Shown: positions 1-6,024 of the stretch, in pieces
How positions within the stretch are numbered: position 1 is the stretch's first letter
Layout of the letters: each line of letters begins with the position of its first letter
Assembly: GCA_900762805.1 (NCBI GenBank)
Contig: CAAFHY010000128.1
Coordinates: 1 to 6,112, forward strand
Reading direction: 5' to 3'
Source: Oscillospiraceae bacterium
GTDB taxonomy: Bacteria > Bacillota > Clostridia > Oscillospirales > Ruminococcaceae
Length of the DNA: 6,112 bases
Notes under the pieces: generated by a model
Told to the model about the DNA's origin: nothing
The model's database searches: none
The model's input: only the letters and a program-made list of their open reading frames with translations
Made by a program: the position numbers and the translations under genes

Positions 1-11
1 ACGGCTGACAG

Positions 12-43
12 AAGCGGCGTCCTGTTTCGGACGCCGCTTTTTT
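12..43 (+). terminator. Factor-independent terminator, probably a leader attenuator
   Basis: An 11-bp perfect stem (12-22 with 29-39) closes a 6-nt loop and runs into six T residues (38-43). Only 38 bp separate it from the start codon at 82, and they contain an RBS but no recognisable promoter, so transcripts of the importer operon very likely read through this hairpin. The 5' arm contains CGTCCT, which resembles the 3' strand of a T-box antiterminator (consensus near CGUCCCU). The T-box element itself, if present, would lie just left of the window. The hairpin is seen directly; the attenuator role is inference. Confidence 0.85.
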
Positions 44-67
44 GTCGGCCTTTATCAAGTGCAATGC

Positions 68-73
68 AAGGAG
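68..73 (+). promoter_or_regulatory. Ribosome binding site that fixes the binding-protein start
   Basis: AAGGAG ends 8 nt before the ATG at 82. An in-frame ATG at 64 lies upstream of and adjoins this site, so it cannot use it. The ATG at 82 also gives a proper lipoprotein signal peptide (Lys at positions 2 and 5, then a hydrophobic core). The start at 82 is therefore preferred. Confidence 0.85.
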
Positions 74-81
74 ATACAAGC

Positions 82-1134
82 ATGAAACACCCAAAAGCCA
101 TTACTCTGCTGCTGTGCGCAGCGCTGCTCCTCGGCTGCATCGCCGGTCTTACCGGCTGCGGCGGCGTCTCATCGGAGGGGTATCGCATCCCTATCGTCTG
201 CGGTGAAACGGGCATGAATGATCTGTGCGGCGTCGCTACCTACGGCGTCAATTACTATAATCTTGGCGTCAAGGCCGGCGATATGGCGGCTGACATCCTG
301 CTCGACGGCGCCGACGTTTCGACACTGCCGGTGCAGCTCGACCTCGAACCGGCGCTGAGCGTCAACACGAAGGTGGCTGAGGCCATCGGCTTTACCATTC
401 CCGACGCCGTTCTGGCCGGTGCCGGCGGCGGCGGGTCGCTGTCGGTCGAGCGGGCTGACAGCGCCATCGTGGAGAAGGACGGCGATTTCACCGTCGGCAT
501 CCTGCAGCTGGTGCAGCACATCGCGCTCGATCAGGCCAACAAGGGCTTTCAGGATCAGCTCTCGGTGCGCATGAGCGCCGCCGGCAAGACCGTCACCATC
601 CTCGACCGGAATGCCAGCAATGACCAGTCCAACAACATCACCATAGCCGACCAGCTTGTCAGCCAGGGGGTCGATCTCATCTATGCCATCGCCACCTCGT
701 CGTCACAGGCGGCCGCCTCGGCTACCGCCGAGAGCGGCATCCCGGTGCTGTTCTGCGCCGTTACCAACCCGGTGGGCGAGGGGCTGGTGCAGTCGATGGA
801 GCTTCCCGGCGGCAACGTTTCGGGCGTTTCCGACCTTAACCCCGTCGCGCGCCAGATCGGGCTGCTCGGCGAGCTGTTCGGCCGCACGGATATCAAGGTC
901 GGCCTGCTCTACACCTCGGCCGAGACCAATTCGGTTTACCAGATCGGGCTTGCCATCGAGGCCTGCCGGGAGAACGGCTTCAGCTATGTCGAAAAGGGCA
1001 TCAGCGATATCAACGATATCCAGGCCGCTTTCATGTCGCTGAGCGCTGAGGGCGTTGACGCCATTTATATCCCGACCGACAATACGCTGGCCAACGCCTG
1101 TGCCACCCTCTATGCCATCAACACCGGCGAGTAA
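82..1134 (+). CDS. ABC importer substrate-binding lipoprotein (ABC_sub_bind/TrpX-like), circularly permuted
   Basis: This 350-residue protein should capture a small substrate outside the membrane and deliver it to the permease and ATPase encoded next. Residues 1-25 form a lipoprotein signal with lipobox LTGC (Cys26 lipidated). The rest is recognisable as the COG2984 type-I binding-protein fold, but in rotated order. Residues 34-111 carry motifs that normally end the protein (IPIVCGETGM, then GVATYGVNYYNLG, then AIGFTIP). Residues 112-134 are a Gly-rich linker. Residues 135-350 carry the normal beginning and middle (FTVGILQLVQH, ATSSSQAA at 204-211, VTNPVGEGLV, VSDLNPV, YIPTDNT at 329-335). 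The protein stops right after the helix that normally precedes IPIVCGE. Read as 135-350 then 34-111, it gives about 294 residues, a usual domain length with nothing missing. Substrate is unknown; relatives import tryptophan or other small molecules. Family assignment is firm; that the permuted protein is functional is inferred from the intact frame and operon. Confidence 0.9.
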   Translation: MKHPKAITLLLCAALLLGCIAGLTGCGGVSSEGYRIPIVCGETGMNDLCGVATYGVNYYNLGVKAGDMAADILLDGADVSTLPVQLDLEPALSVNTKVAEAIGFTIPDAVLAGAGGGGSLSVERADSAIVEKDGDFTVGILQLVQHIALDQANKGFQDQLSVRMSAAGKTVTILDRNASNDQSNNITIADQLVSQGVDLIYAIATSSSQAAASATAESGIPVLFCAVTNPVGEGLVQSMELPGGNVSGVSDLNPVARQIGLLGELFGRTDIKVGLLYTSAETNSVYQIGLAIEACRENGFSYVEKGISDINDIQAAFMSLSAEGVDAIYIPTDNTLANACATLYAINTGE

Positions 1135-1139
1135 GGGGG
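1133..1139 (+). promoter_or_regulatory. Ribosome binding site of the permease gene
   Basis: AAGGGGG overlaps the TAA stop of the binding-protein gene (1132-1134) and lies 4 nt before the ATG at 1144. The overlap suggests that permease translation is coupled to that of the upstream gene. Confidence 0.65.
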
Positions 1140-1143
1140 CAGT

Positions 1144-2076
1144 ATGGCGGACATTCTTCTTTCAGGTGCTTCGCAGGGCCTTATTTGGGCGGTGCTGGCC
1201 TTTGGCGTGTATATCTCCTACCGGCTGCTCGACATAGCCGACCTGTCGTGCGAGGGCACCATCACGCTGGGTGCCTCGGCGGCAGCGCTGCTCATCTGGC
1301 GCGGCGCGCACCCGGCGCTGGCGCTGCTGGCCGCCTTTGCGGCCGGCCTCGCTGCCGGCTGCATCACGGGGCTGCTGCACACGCTGCTGCGCATCCCGGC
1401 CATTCTGGCGGGCATCCTTACCATGATCTCCTGCTATTCCGTCAATATCCATATCATGAGTGCGGCGACCGGCACCGCCGGCACCGCCAATCTTTCGCTC
1501 ATCAACTATCAGAGCGGTACGCTCTTTACCCAGCTCAAGCAGCTGCTCGGCCTCGGCAAGCAGGATGCCGCACTGGTGTTTGGAGCCGTCTTTACGGGGC
1601 TGCTGATCGCGGCCATCTACTGGTTTTTCGGCACCGAGGCCGGCTGCGCCATCCGCGCCACCGGCGACAATGAAAAGATGTGCCGCGCCGCCGGCATCAA
1701 CACCGACGCCGCCAAGGTGATCGGGCTGGCGCTTTCCAACGGCCTTATTGCACTGGCGGGCGCGCTGCTGTGCCAGTATCAGGGCTATGCCGATGTCAAC
1801 ATGGGGGTCGGAGCCATCGTCATCGGCCTTGCCTCCATCATCATCGGCGAGGCGCTGTGCGGCCGCATCATCAACTTCGCGCTGCGGCTGCTGTTTGTGG
1901 CGCTTGGCTCGGTGGCCTACCGTGTCGTCGTGGCGGTCGTCATCTATTCGGGCATGCCCTCGACCGATCTCAAGCTGCTGACGGCGGCCGTGGTGGTCGC
2001 GGCGCTGACGCTGACCTCGTTCGGCCCCCGCGCGGGCCGCAGACACAGGCGAAAGGAGGGCGTGCCCCATGCCTGA
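1144..2076 (+). CDS. ABC transporter permease (COG4120/TrpY-like, BPD_transp_2 family)
   Basis: This 310-residue integral membrane protein forms the translocation pore of the importer. Hydrophobic segments lie at about 4-28, 40-52, 57-76, 84-106, 142-162, 191-210, 220-236, 243-268 and 277-293. Family marks are YRLLDIADLSCEGTITLGAS at 26-45 (this permease family typically has RxLDIpDLTvdGsfxLGA here) and the cytoplasmic loop with GCAIRATGDNEKMCRAAGIN at 167-186, the probable contact with the ATPase. The long loop at 107-141 is probably extracellular. The C-terminus is a basic tail (RAGRRHRRKEG). The gene starts 9 bp after the binding-protein stop, and its last 8 bp overlap the ATPase gene, so the three form one transcription unit. 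The length is normal, with no sign of damage. A long ORF on the opposite strand is a by-product of GC-rich codon use. Confidence 0.93.
   Translation: MADILLSGASQGLIWAVLAFGVYISYRLLDIADLSCEGTITLGASAAALLIWRGAHPALALLAAFAAGLAAGCITGLLHTLLRIPAILAGILTMISCYSVNIHIMSAATGTAGTANLSLINYQSGTLFTQLKQLLGLGKQDAALVFGAVFTGLLIAAIYWFFGTEAGCAIRATGDNEKMCRAAGINTDAAKVIGLALSNGLIALAGALLCQYQGYADVNMGVGAIVIGLASIIIGEALCGRIINFALRLLFVALGSVAYRVVVAVVIYSGMPSTDLKLLTAAVVVAALTLTSFGPRAGRRHRRKEGVPHA
2052..2059 (+). promoter_or_regulatory. Ribosome binding site of the ATPase gene
   Basis: AAAGGAGG lies inside the 3' end of the permease gene, 9 nt before the ATG at 2069. It is a near-consensus site and supports this start over the in-frame Met at residue 5. 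Confidence 0.8.
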
Positions 2077-2872
2077 ACCGATGCTGGTGCTTAAAAATAT
2101 CCGAAAGAGCTTCGGCACCGGCACTGTCAATGAAAAGACGGTGCTCGACGGGCTTGACCTTACCATCAACAAGGGCGACTATGTCACCGTCATCGGCGGC
2201 AACGGCGCCGGCAAATCGACGCTGATGAACATCATCACGGGAGCCGCCTTTCCCGACAGCGGCAGCATCACGCTTGACGGCGCCGATATCACCCGGATGT
2301 CCGAGCCGAGACGCGCACAGTATTTCGGCCGTGTTTTTCAGGATCCCATGATGGGCACGGCGCCCCACATGGAGCTGAAAGAAAATCTCGCGCTGGCCGC
2401 CCGCCGCGGCCGTCGCCACACGCTGCGCTGGGAGCTACGCCGCGGCGAGGCCGAGAGCTACCGCGCCCAGCTGGCGCGGCTGGAGCTGGGGCTGGAGGAC
2501 CGGCTGGATTCTAAAGTCGGCCTGCTTTCGGGCGGGCAGCGGCAGGCCGTCACGCTGCTGATGGCAACGCTGGTGCGCCCCAAAATGCTGCTGCTGGACG
2601 AGCATACGGCGGCGCTTGACCCCAAAACGGCCGCTAAAGTGCTGACGCTGACCGATGAGATCGTGACGGACAGCGGCCTGACGACGCTGATGGTGACGCA
2701 CAATATGCGCGATGCCATCGCCCACGGCAACCGTCTTATCATGATGCGCGACGGAGCCGTCGTGCTCGATATCGCGGGCGAGGAAAAGAAAAAGCTGACC
2801 GTTGAGGGGCTGCTGGAGGCCTTTTCCCGCGCCAGCGGCAGCGAATTTTCGCTCGACCGCGCACTGCTGTAA
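2069..2872 (+). CDS. ABC transporter ATP-binding protein (COG1101/TrpZ-like)
   Basis: This 267-residue cytoplasmic ATPase powers the importer encoded by the two genes before it. A complete nucleotide-binding domain is visible: Walker A GGNGAGKS at 43-50 (Lys49), Q-loop Gln91 in VFQDPMMGTAP, signature LSGGQ at 153-157, Walker B LLLDE at 174-178 (catalytic Glu178), D-loop ALD at 182-184 and switch His211 in VTHNM. The LLLDEHTAALDP form of Walker B is typical of the ATPases that partner COG2984 binding proteins. All catalytic residues are intact, so the transporter should be able to use ATP. The gene overlaps the permease gene by 8 bp. It is the last gene of the operon, followed about 50 bp later by a strong terminator. 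The substrate cannot be deduced from this subunit. Confidence 0.95.
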   Translation: MPEPMLVLKNIRKSFGTGTVNEKTVLDGLDLTINKGDYVTVIGGNGAGKSTLMNIITGAAFPDSGSITLDGADITRMSEPRRAQYFGRVFQDPMMGTAPHMELKENLALAARRGRRHTLRWELRRGEAESYRAQLARLELGLEDRLDSKVGLLSGGQRQAVTLLMATLVRPKMLLLDEHTAALDPKTAAKVLTLTDEIVTDSGLTTLMVTHNMRDAIAHGNRLIMMRDGAVVLDIAGEEKKKLTVEGLLEAFSRASGSEFSLDRALL

Positions 2873-2919
2873 TTCCCGCGCGGCGGTGCTTTCCTATCCG
2901 TTCTTCATGCTGCCGCAAG

Positions 2920-2978
2920 AAAAGCTCCCCCGTTCACGCCGGCGTGAACGGGGGAGTCCGAGCTTTTGGCTGTTTTTT
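2920..2978. terminator. Bidirectional terminator between convergent genes
   Basis: A perfect inverted repeat of 16+16 bp with no spacer (2925-2940 with 2941-2956) forms a GC-rich hairpin. On the + strand it is followed by TTTT (2964-2967) and TTTTTT (2973-2978). On the - strand it is followed at once by TTTTC, from AAAA at 2920-2923. AAAAGCT at 2920-2926 can also pair with AGCTTTT at 2961-2967, giving an alternative outer stem that brings the T-run directly next to the hairpin. It would end both the importer operon and the uvrA-like gene. The rest of 2873-3068 shows only weak possible stems and no gene. Confidence 0.85.
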
Positions 2979-3068
2979 CGCCGCGCGGCCTTTTGCGGTG
3001 CTTCGGCAGAATGAGCCGATCCGCCGCGCTTAATGCGTACCCCGCCCGGTGTTCTGTGAAATTCCGGG

Positions 3069-5543
3069 TTAAATAAACAGCCCCGTGACGCTTTCGGGCG
3101 TGCTCCGCACGGCCTCCGGTGTGCCGGCCGCCACGATGCGCCCGCCGGCTTCGCCGCCGCCCGGTCCCATATCGATGATATAATCGGCGCTGCGTATGAC
3201 GTCGAGGTCGTGCTCGATGACGATGACCGTCGCGCCGTTGTCGATGAGCGTCTGGAAAACGCCCAGCAGCGTCTGCACGTCAAGCGGGTGCAGGCCGATG
3301 GTCGGCTCGTCAAAGACAAAGAGCGAATTGCCCTGCGCGCGCCCCATCTCGCTGGCCAGCTTGAGACGCTGCGCCTCGCCGCCTGAAAGGCTGGGCGTTT
3401 CCTCACCCAGCGTCAGGTAGCCCAGCCCCAGCTCCTGCAGCACGCGCAGCCGCTGGGCGACCAGCTTCATGTCGGCGCAGGCCGAAAGCGCCGTGTTGAT
3501 GTCCATATCCATCAGCTGGGGCAGCGTGAGGGTGCCGCCCTGCCGTGTTTGATGGCGCACGCGGCCGGCCTCCTTGCCGTAGCGGCTGCCGCGGCAGTCG
3601 GGGCAGGGGATATCGACGTCGGGCAAAAACTGCACGTCGAGACTGATAACGCCGGTGCCGTCGCAGGTGGGGCAGCGCAGGCGGCCGGTGTTGTAGGAAA
3701 AATCGCCCGCCTTGTAGCCGAGCGTTCTGGCGTCAGGCGTGCGGGCAAAGAGCTTGCGCAGCTCGTCATGCACGTTGGCATAGGTCGCCACCGTTGACCG
3801 CACGTTGATGCCGATGGGTGTGGCGTCGATCAGCTTGACCTGCGTGATGCCGGCCGGCTCGACCGACAGGACGTGCGCCGGCAGCGGCTCGCCGCGGACG
3901 GCCGCCGTCAGACCCGGCACCAGGCTTTCGAGGATGAGCGTTGTTTTGCCGGAGCCGGAAACGCCGGTGACCACCGTCAGGCGGCCCTTGGGGATGTCAG
4001 CCTCAAGCGGCCGGACGGTGTGGATGGCGCCCGTTGAAAGGTGCAGCCGCCCCTCGCTGAACAGCGTCGCAGCCGGTGTGCGCGGGCGTGAGACGCCGGC
4101 CCGCCCGGCCATGAAGGGCCCTATTTTTGATTCGGGCGACGCCTTGATATCGGAAACCGTGCCCTCGGCGATGACCCGTCCGCCGCCGGCGCCGGCCTCC
4201 GGCCCCATTTCGATGAGCCAGTCGGCCTCGCCGAGTATCTGTGTGTCGTGATCGACCAGCAGCACCGAGTTGCCGTCGGCCACCAGATCGTGCATGACGC
4301 CGCACAGCCCCACGATGTTGGCCGGGTGCAGGCCGATGGACGGCTCATCAAGCACATACAGCACGCCGGTCGTGCGGTTGCGCACGGCGCGGGCCAGCTG
4401 CATCCGCTGCCGTTCCCCCGTTGAAAGGGTCGAGGCGGCGCGGTCGAGCGTCAGATAGCCCAGCCCTAGGTCGAGCAGCCGGCGGGCGGCCAGCCGGAAG
4501 GAGTCGCAGATGCTCTGCGCCATGGGGCGCATTTCGTCGGGCAGCGAGGTCGGCAGGCCGGCCACCCAATTGGTCAGGTCGGCCAGCGTCATGCGGCAGG
4601 CCGCGTCGAGCGGGATGCCGCGCAGCAGGGGAGCGCGGGCGGCCTCCGACAGCCGCGAGCCGCCGCAGGCGGGGCATGGCTCCATTTTAAGGAATTTTTC
4701 CACGCGCTTCATGCCCGTCTCGTCCTTGACCTTGGCAAGCGCGTTTTCCACCGTGTGGACGGCGCTGTAATAGGTAAAATCCAGCTCGGCGGCGTCGTTG
4801 GAGCTTTTGGCTTTGTAGAAAATATGCTTTTTCACGGCGGGGCCGTCGTAGACGATCTCCTTTTCCTCCGGCGTCAGCTCGCGGAAGGGCACATCGGTGC
4901 GCACGCCCATGGCGCGGCAGACGTCGGTCATCAGCGACCACATGAGCGTTTTCCACGGGGCGACGGCGCCCTCGTCGATGGTGAGCGAGGGGTCGGGCAC
5001 CAGCGTGGCGCGGTCCACGGTGCGCACGGTGCCGGTGCCGTCGCAGGTGCGGCAGGCCCCCTGCGAATTGAAGGCCAGCTCCTCGGCCGAGGGAGCAAAG
5101 AAGCGCGAGCCGCAGACGGGGCAGACCAGCTCGTGCCCGGCGGCGACGGCCAGCGTCGGCGGCAGATAGTGCCCGTTGGGGCAGCGGTGGCTGGCAAGGC
5201 GCGAATACATCAGGCGCAGGCTGTTGAGCAGCTCGGTGCCGGTGCCGAAGGTGCTGCGGATGCCCGGCACACCCGGCCGCTGGTGCAGCGCCAGCGCGGC
5301 GGGGACATAAAGCACCTCATCCACCTGCGCTTTGGCGGCCTGTGTCATGCGGCGGCGGGTGTAGGTCGAGAGCGATTCCAGATAGCGCCGCGAGCCTTCG
5401 GCATACAGCACGCCCAGCGCCAGCGACGATTTGCCGGAGCCGGAAACGCCCGCGATGCCGACGATCCGGTTGAGCGGCACATCGACGTCGATATTTTTGA
5501 GATTGTGGACCCGCGCACCGCGGACCCGGATATGGTCGATCAT
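3069..5543 (-). CDS. UvrA-like ABC ATPase, short paralogue lacking the UvrB-binding domain
   Basis: This 824-residue protein has two ABC ATPase halves. Half 1 has Walker [10 protein letters not shown] at 32-40, signature LSTGERQR at 373-380, Walker [12 protein letters not shown] with Asp399/Glu400, and His432. Half 2 has Walker [10 protein letters not shown] at 527-535, signature LSGGEAQR at 719-726, Walker [12 protein letters not shown] with Asp745/Glu746, and His778. Cys pairs typical of UvrA zinc modules are at 141/144 with 164/167, 290/293, and 624/627 with 647/650. UvrA proper is about 940 residues. Here the stretch between the first Cys motif (121) and CPVCG (141) is only about 20 residues, so the UvrB-binding domain is absent. 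The start at 5543 gives [18 protein letters not shown], a typical UvrA beginning; the upstream in-frame extension is low-complexity and includes the promoter. The RBS is weak. Probable DNA-binding ATPase; a role in damage tolerance or resistance to a DNA-binding drug is known for some short UvrA relatives but is only inference here. Confidence 0.9.
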   Translation of the reverse strand: MIDHIRVRGARVHNLKNIDVDVPLNRIVGIAGVSGSGKSSLALGVLYAEGSRRYLESLSTYTRRRMTQAAKAQVDEVLYVPAALALHQRPGVPGIRSTFGTGTELLNSLRLMYSRLASHRCPNGHYLPPTLAVAAGHELVCPVCGSRFFAPSAEELAFNSQGACRTCDGTGTVRTVDRATLVPDPSLTIDEGAVAPWKTLMWSLMTDVCRAMGVRTDVPFRELTPEEKEIVYDGPAVKKHIFYKAKSSNDAAELDFTYYSAVHTVENALAKVKDETGMKRVEKFLKMEPCPACGGSRLSEAARAPLLRGIPLDAACRMTLADLTNWVAGLPTSLPDEMRPMAQSICDSFRLAARRLLDLGLGYLTLDRAASTLSTGERQRMQLARAVRNRTTGVLYVLDEPSIGLHPANIVGLCGVMHDLVADGNSVLLVDHDTQILGEADWLIEMGPEAGAGGGRVIAEGTVSDIKASPESKIGPFMAGRAGVSRPRTPAATLFSEGRLHLSTGAIHTVRPLEADIPKGRLTVVTGVSGSGKTTLILESLVPGLTAAVRGEPLPAHVLSVEPAGITQVKLIDATPIGINVRSTVATYANVHDELRKLFARTPDARTLGYKAGDFSYNTGRLRCPTCDGTGVISLDVQFLPDVDIPCPDCRGSRYGKEAGRVRHQTRQGGTLTLPQLMDMDINTALSACADMKLVAQRLRVLQELGLGYLTLGEETPSLSGGEAQRLKLASEMGRAQGNSLFVFDEPTIGLHPLDVQTLLGVFQTLIDNGATVIVIEHDLDVIRSADYIIDMGPGGGEAGGRIVAAGTPEAVRSTPESVTGLFI
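3945..5450. repeat. 21-bp direct repeat encoding the two Walker A motifs
   Basis: An identical 21-bp sequence occurs at 3945-3965 and 5430-5450, both inside the uvrA-like gene. Each copy encodes GVSGSGK in the same frame on the - strand. It reflects the internal duplication of the ABC halves together with shared codon choice, and is not a mobile repeat. The coordinates span both copies. Confidence 0.8.
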
Positions 5544-5812
5544 GAGGTCTGCACTTTCATTTGTGTGATGGCCGCCGGCCGGCGCGCGGCGGCATGATAA
5601 TAGGATAGCACAGCAGCCCCCGCGTTTGCAAGCGGAGAGAGAGAAAGGCTGATATACATAAGCTTCATGAAGTCGATCTCCCGATCCAGCTCCGCGTTTT
5701 TGATCCTTTTGAGCCGTGCGTTCAGCTTCTTCAGCGCCTCGCGCGGAATGTCGCTTTCCTTTGCCGCGGGATAATTTTCTATGATGATGTACGGCTTCCT
5801 GCTGACCGCCAT
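5540..5812 (-). CDS. Doubtful small ORF upstream of the uvrA-like gene, no recognised family
   Basis: This 90-residue ORF is not recognised. Residues 1-55 look protein-like: they start [15 protein letters not shown] and continue with a charged, probably helical stretch ([20 protein letters not shown], residues 25-44). The last 35 residues are encoded by the predicted uvrA-like promoter and 5' UTR and are probably not selected as protein. The stop overlaps the uvrA-like start as ATGA (5543-5540), an arrangement typical of translational coupling. Against it, there is no ribosome binding site before the ATG, and a same-frame stop sits two codons upstream. It may be the remnant of a gene whose other end was lost at the hydrolase junction near 5813, or chance. 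Confidence 0.3.
   Translation of the reverse strand: MAVSRKPYIIIENYPAAKESDIPREALKKLNARLKRIKNAELDREIDFMKLMYISLSLSPLANAGAAVLSYYHAAARRPAAITQMKVQTS
5571..5593 (-). other. GC-only hairpin at the predicted 5' end of the uvrA-like mRNA
   Basis: GCCGCCG (5571-5577) and CGGCGGC (5587-5593) form a 7-bp all-GC stem with a 9-nt loop. It falls right after the predicted transcription start and well upstream of the start codon. No T-tract follows on the - strand, so it is not a terminator. It could stabilise the mRNA 5' end or simply reflect GC-rich sequence. Confidence 0.35.
5602..5631 (-). promoter_or_regulatory. Promoter of the uvrA-like gene
   Basis: On the - strand, a -35 box TTGCAA (5631-5626) and a -10 box TATCCT (5607-5602) are separated by 18 bp. 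TG one base before the -10 makes it an extended -10. Transcription would begin near 5595 and give a 5' UTR of about 50 nt before the ATG at 5543. The boxes are seen directly; activity is inferred. Confidence 0.6.
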
Positions 5813-5961
5813 CCGTTATAAGTCGGTGCAATAATATAGTAGTCCTTCTTCAAGTGCGAGTATACTATCTCTAGGCTCTCTGCGGGACAGAAGGACCCCA
5901 CAAGCATTACAATCACTGCATTTTCAGAATTACCAAATGTTTGAAAAATCATTTGATGCAT
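5779..5961 (-). pseudogene. 5' fragment of an alpha/beta-hydrolase-like gene
   Basis: The reading frame encodes 60 residues beginning MHQMIFQTFGNSENAVIVML. Residues 15-50 match the start of alpha/beta hydrolases: a hydrophobic strand (NAVIVMLVGSF, where the usual HG is replaced by VGSF), a helix (PAESLEIVYSHLKK, 26-39) and the second strand with its turn ([11 protein letters not shown], 40-50). After TYNG the sequence becomes [10 protein letters not shown] and stops. Neither other frame continues the hydrolase, so this is a truncation rather than a simple frameshift, and no nucleophile elbow or catalytic triad is present. A strong AGGAGG stands in front. Its 3-nt spacing to the first ATG is short and its 12-nt spacing to the Met at residue 4 is long, so the exact start is open. 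A genuinely short protein is possible but less likely. The family call rests on pattern recognition only. Confidence 0.55.
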
Positions 5962-5964
5962 TTA

Positions 5965-5970
5965 CCTCCT
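5965..5970 (-). promoter_or_regulatory. Strong ribosome binding site of the hydrolase fragment
   Basis: On the - strand AGGAGG (5970-5965), followed by T, precedes the ATG at 5961 by 3 nt and a second in-frame ATG (5952) by 12 nt. Such a near-perfect site shows that a real gene started here, even though what follows is truncated. Confidence 0.7.
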
Positions 5971-6024
5971 CTGCTAAATTCGCGCTTGTGGAGCATAGCG
6001 AAGTCATCGGTTTGCAGTGTGATA

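Noticed and set aside
64..81. Upstream ATG for the binding protein
   Set aside because: It lies before the ribosome binding site and would place Gln, Gly and Asp ahead of a normal lipoprotein signal.
135..138. Alternative lipobox LLGC at residues 16-19 of the binding protein
   Set aside because: LTGC at 23-26 fits the lipobox better and is followed by the usual GG and Ser-rich tether.
1162..2172. 336-residue open frame on the - strand opposite the permease gene
   Set aside because: Its translation is a monotonous Arg/Asp/Gly/Gln/His-rich sequence with no family resemblance. It mirrors the GC-rich codons of the permease, which has clear motifs and membrane segments.
2983..3029. GCGCGGC/GCCGCGC inverted repeat in the convergent gap
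   Set aside because: A 7-bp stem with a loop of more than 30 nt in GC-rich DNA is unremarkable, and no T-tract follows on either strand.
2894..3406. 170-residue open frame on the - strand running through the 3' end of the uvrA-like gene into the terminator
   Set aside because: It is an Arg/Ser/Ala-rich out-of-frame reading of the conserved C-terminal ATPase region, and its end is the terminator palindrome translated as RSRRRERG.
4755..5597. 280-residue open frame on the + strand opposite the uvrA-like gene
   Set aside because: It lies antisense to conserved zinc and ATPase motifs of the uvrA-like protein, is Gly/Ala/His/Arg-rich without domains, and is an expected by-product of high GC.
5544..5831. 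Upstream extension of the uvrA-like frame giving a 920-residue protein
   Set aside because: The added residues show no UvrA similarity, include the predicted promoter and leader, and the family start [16 protein letters not shown] is present at 5543.
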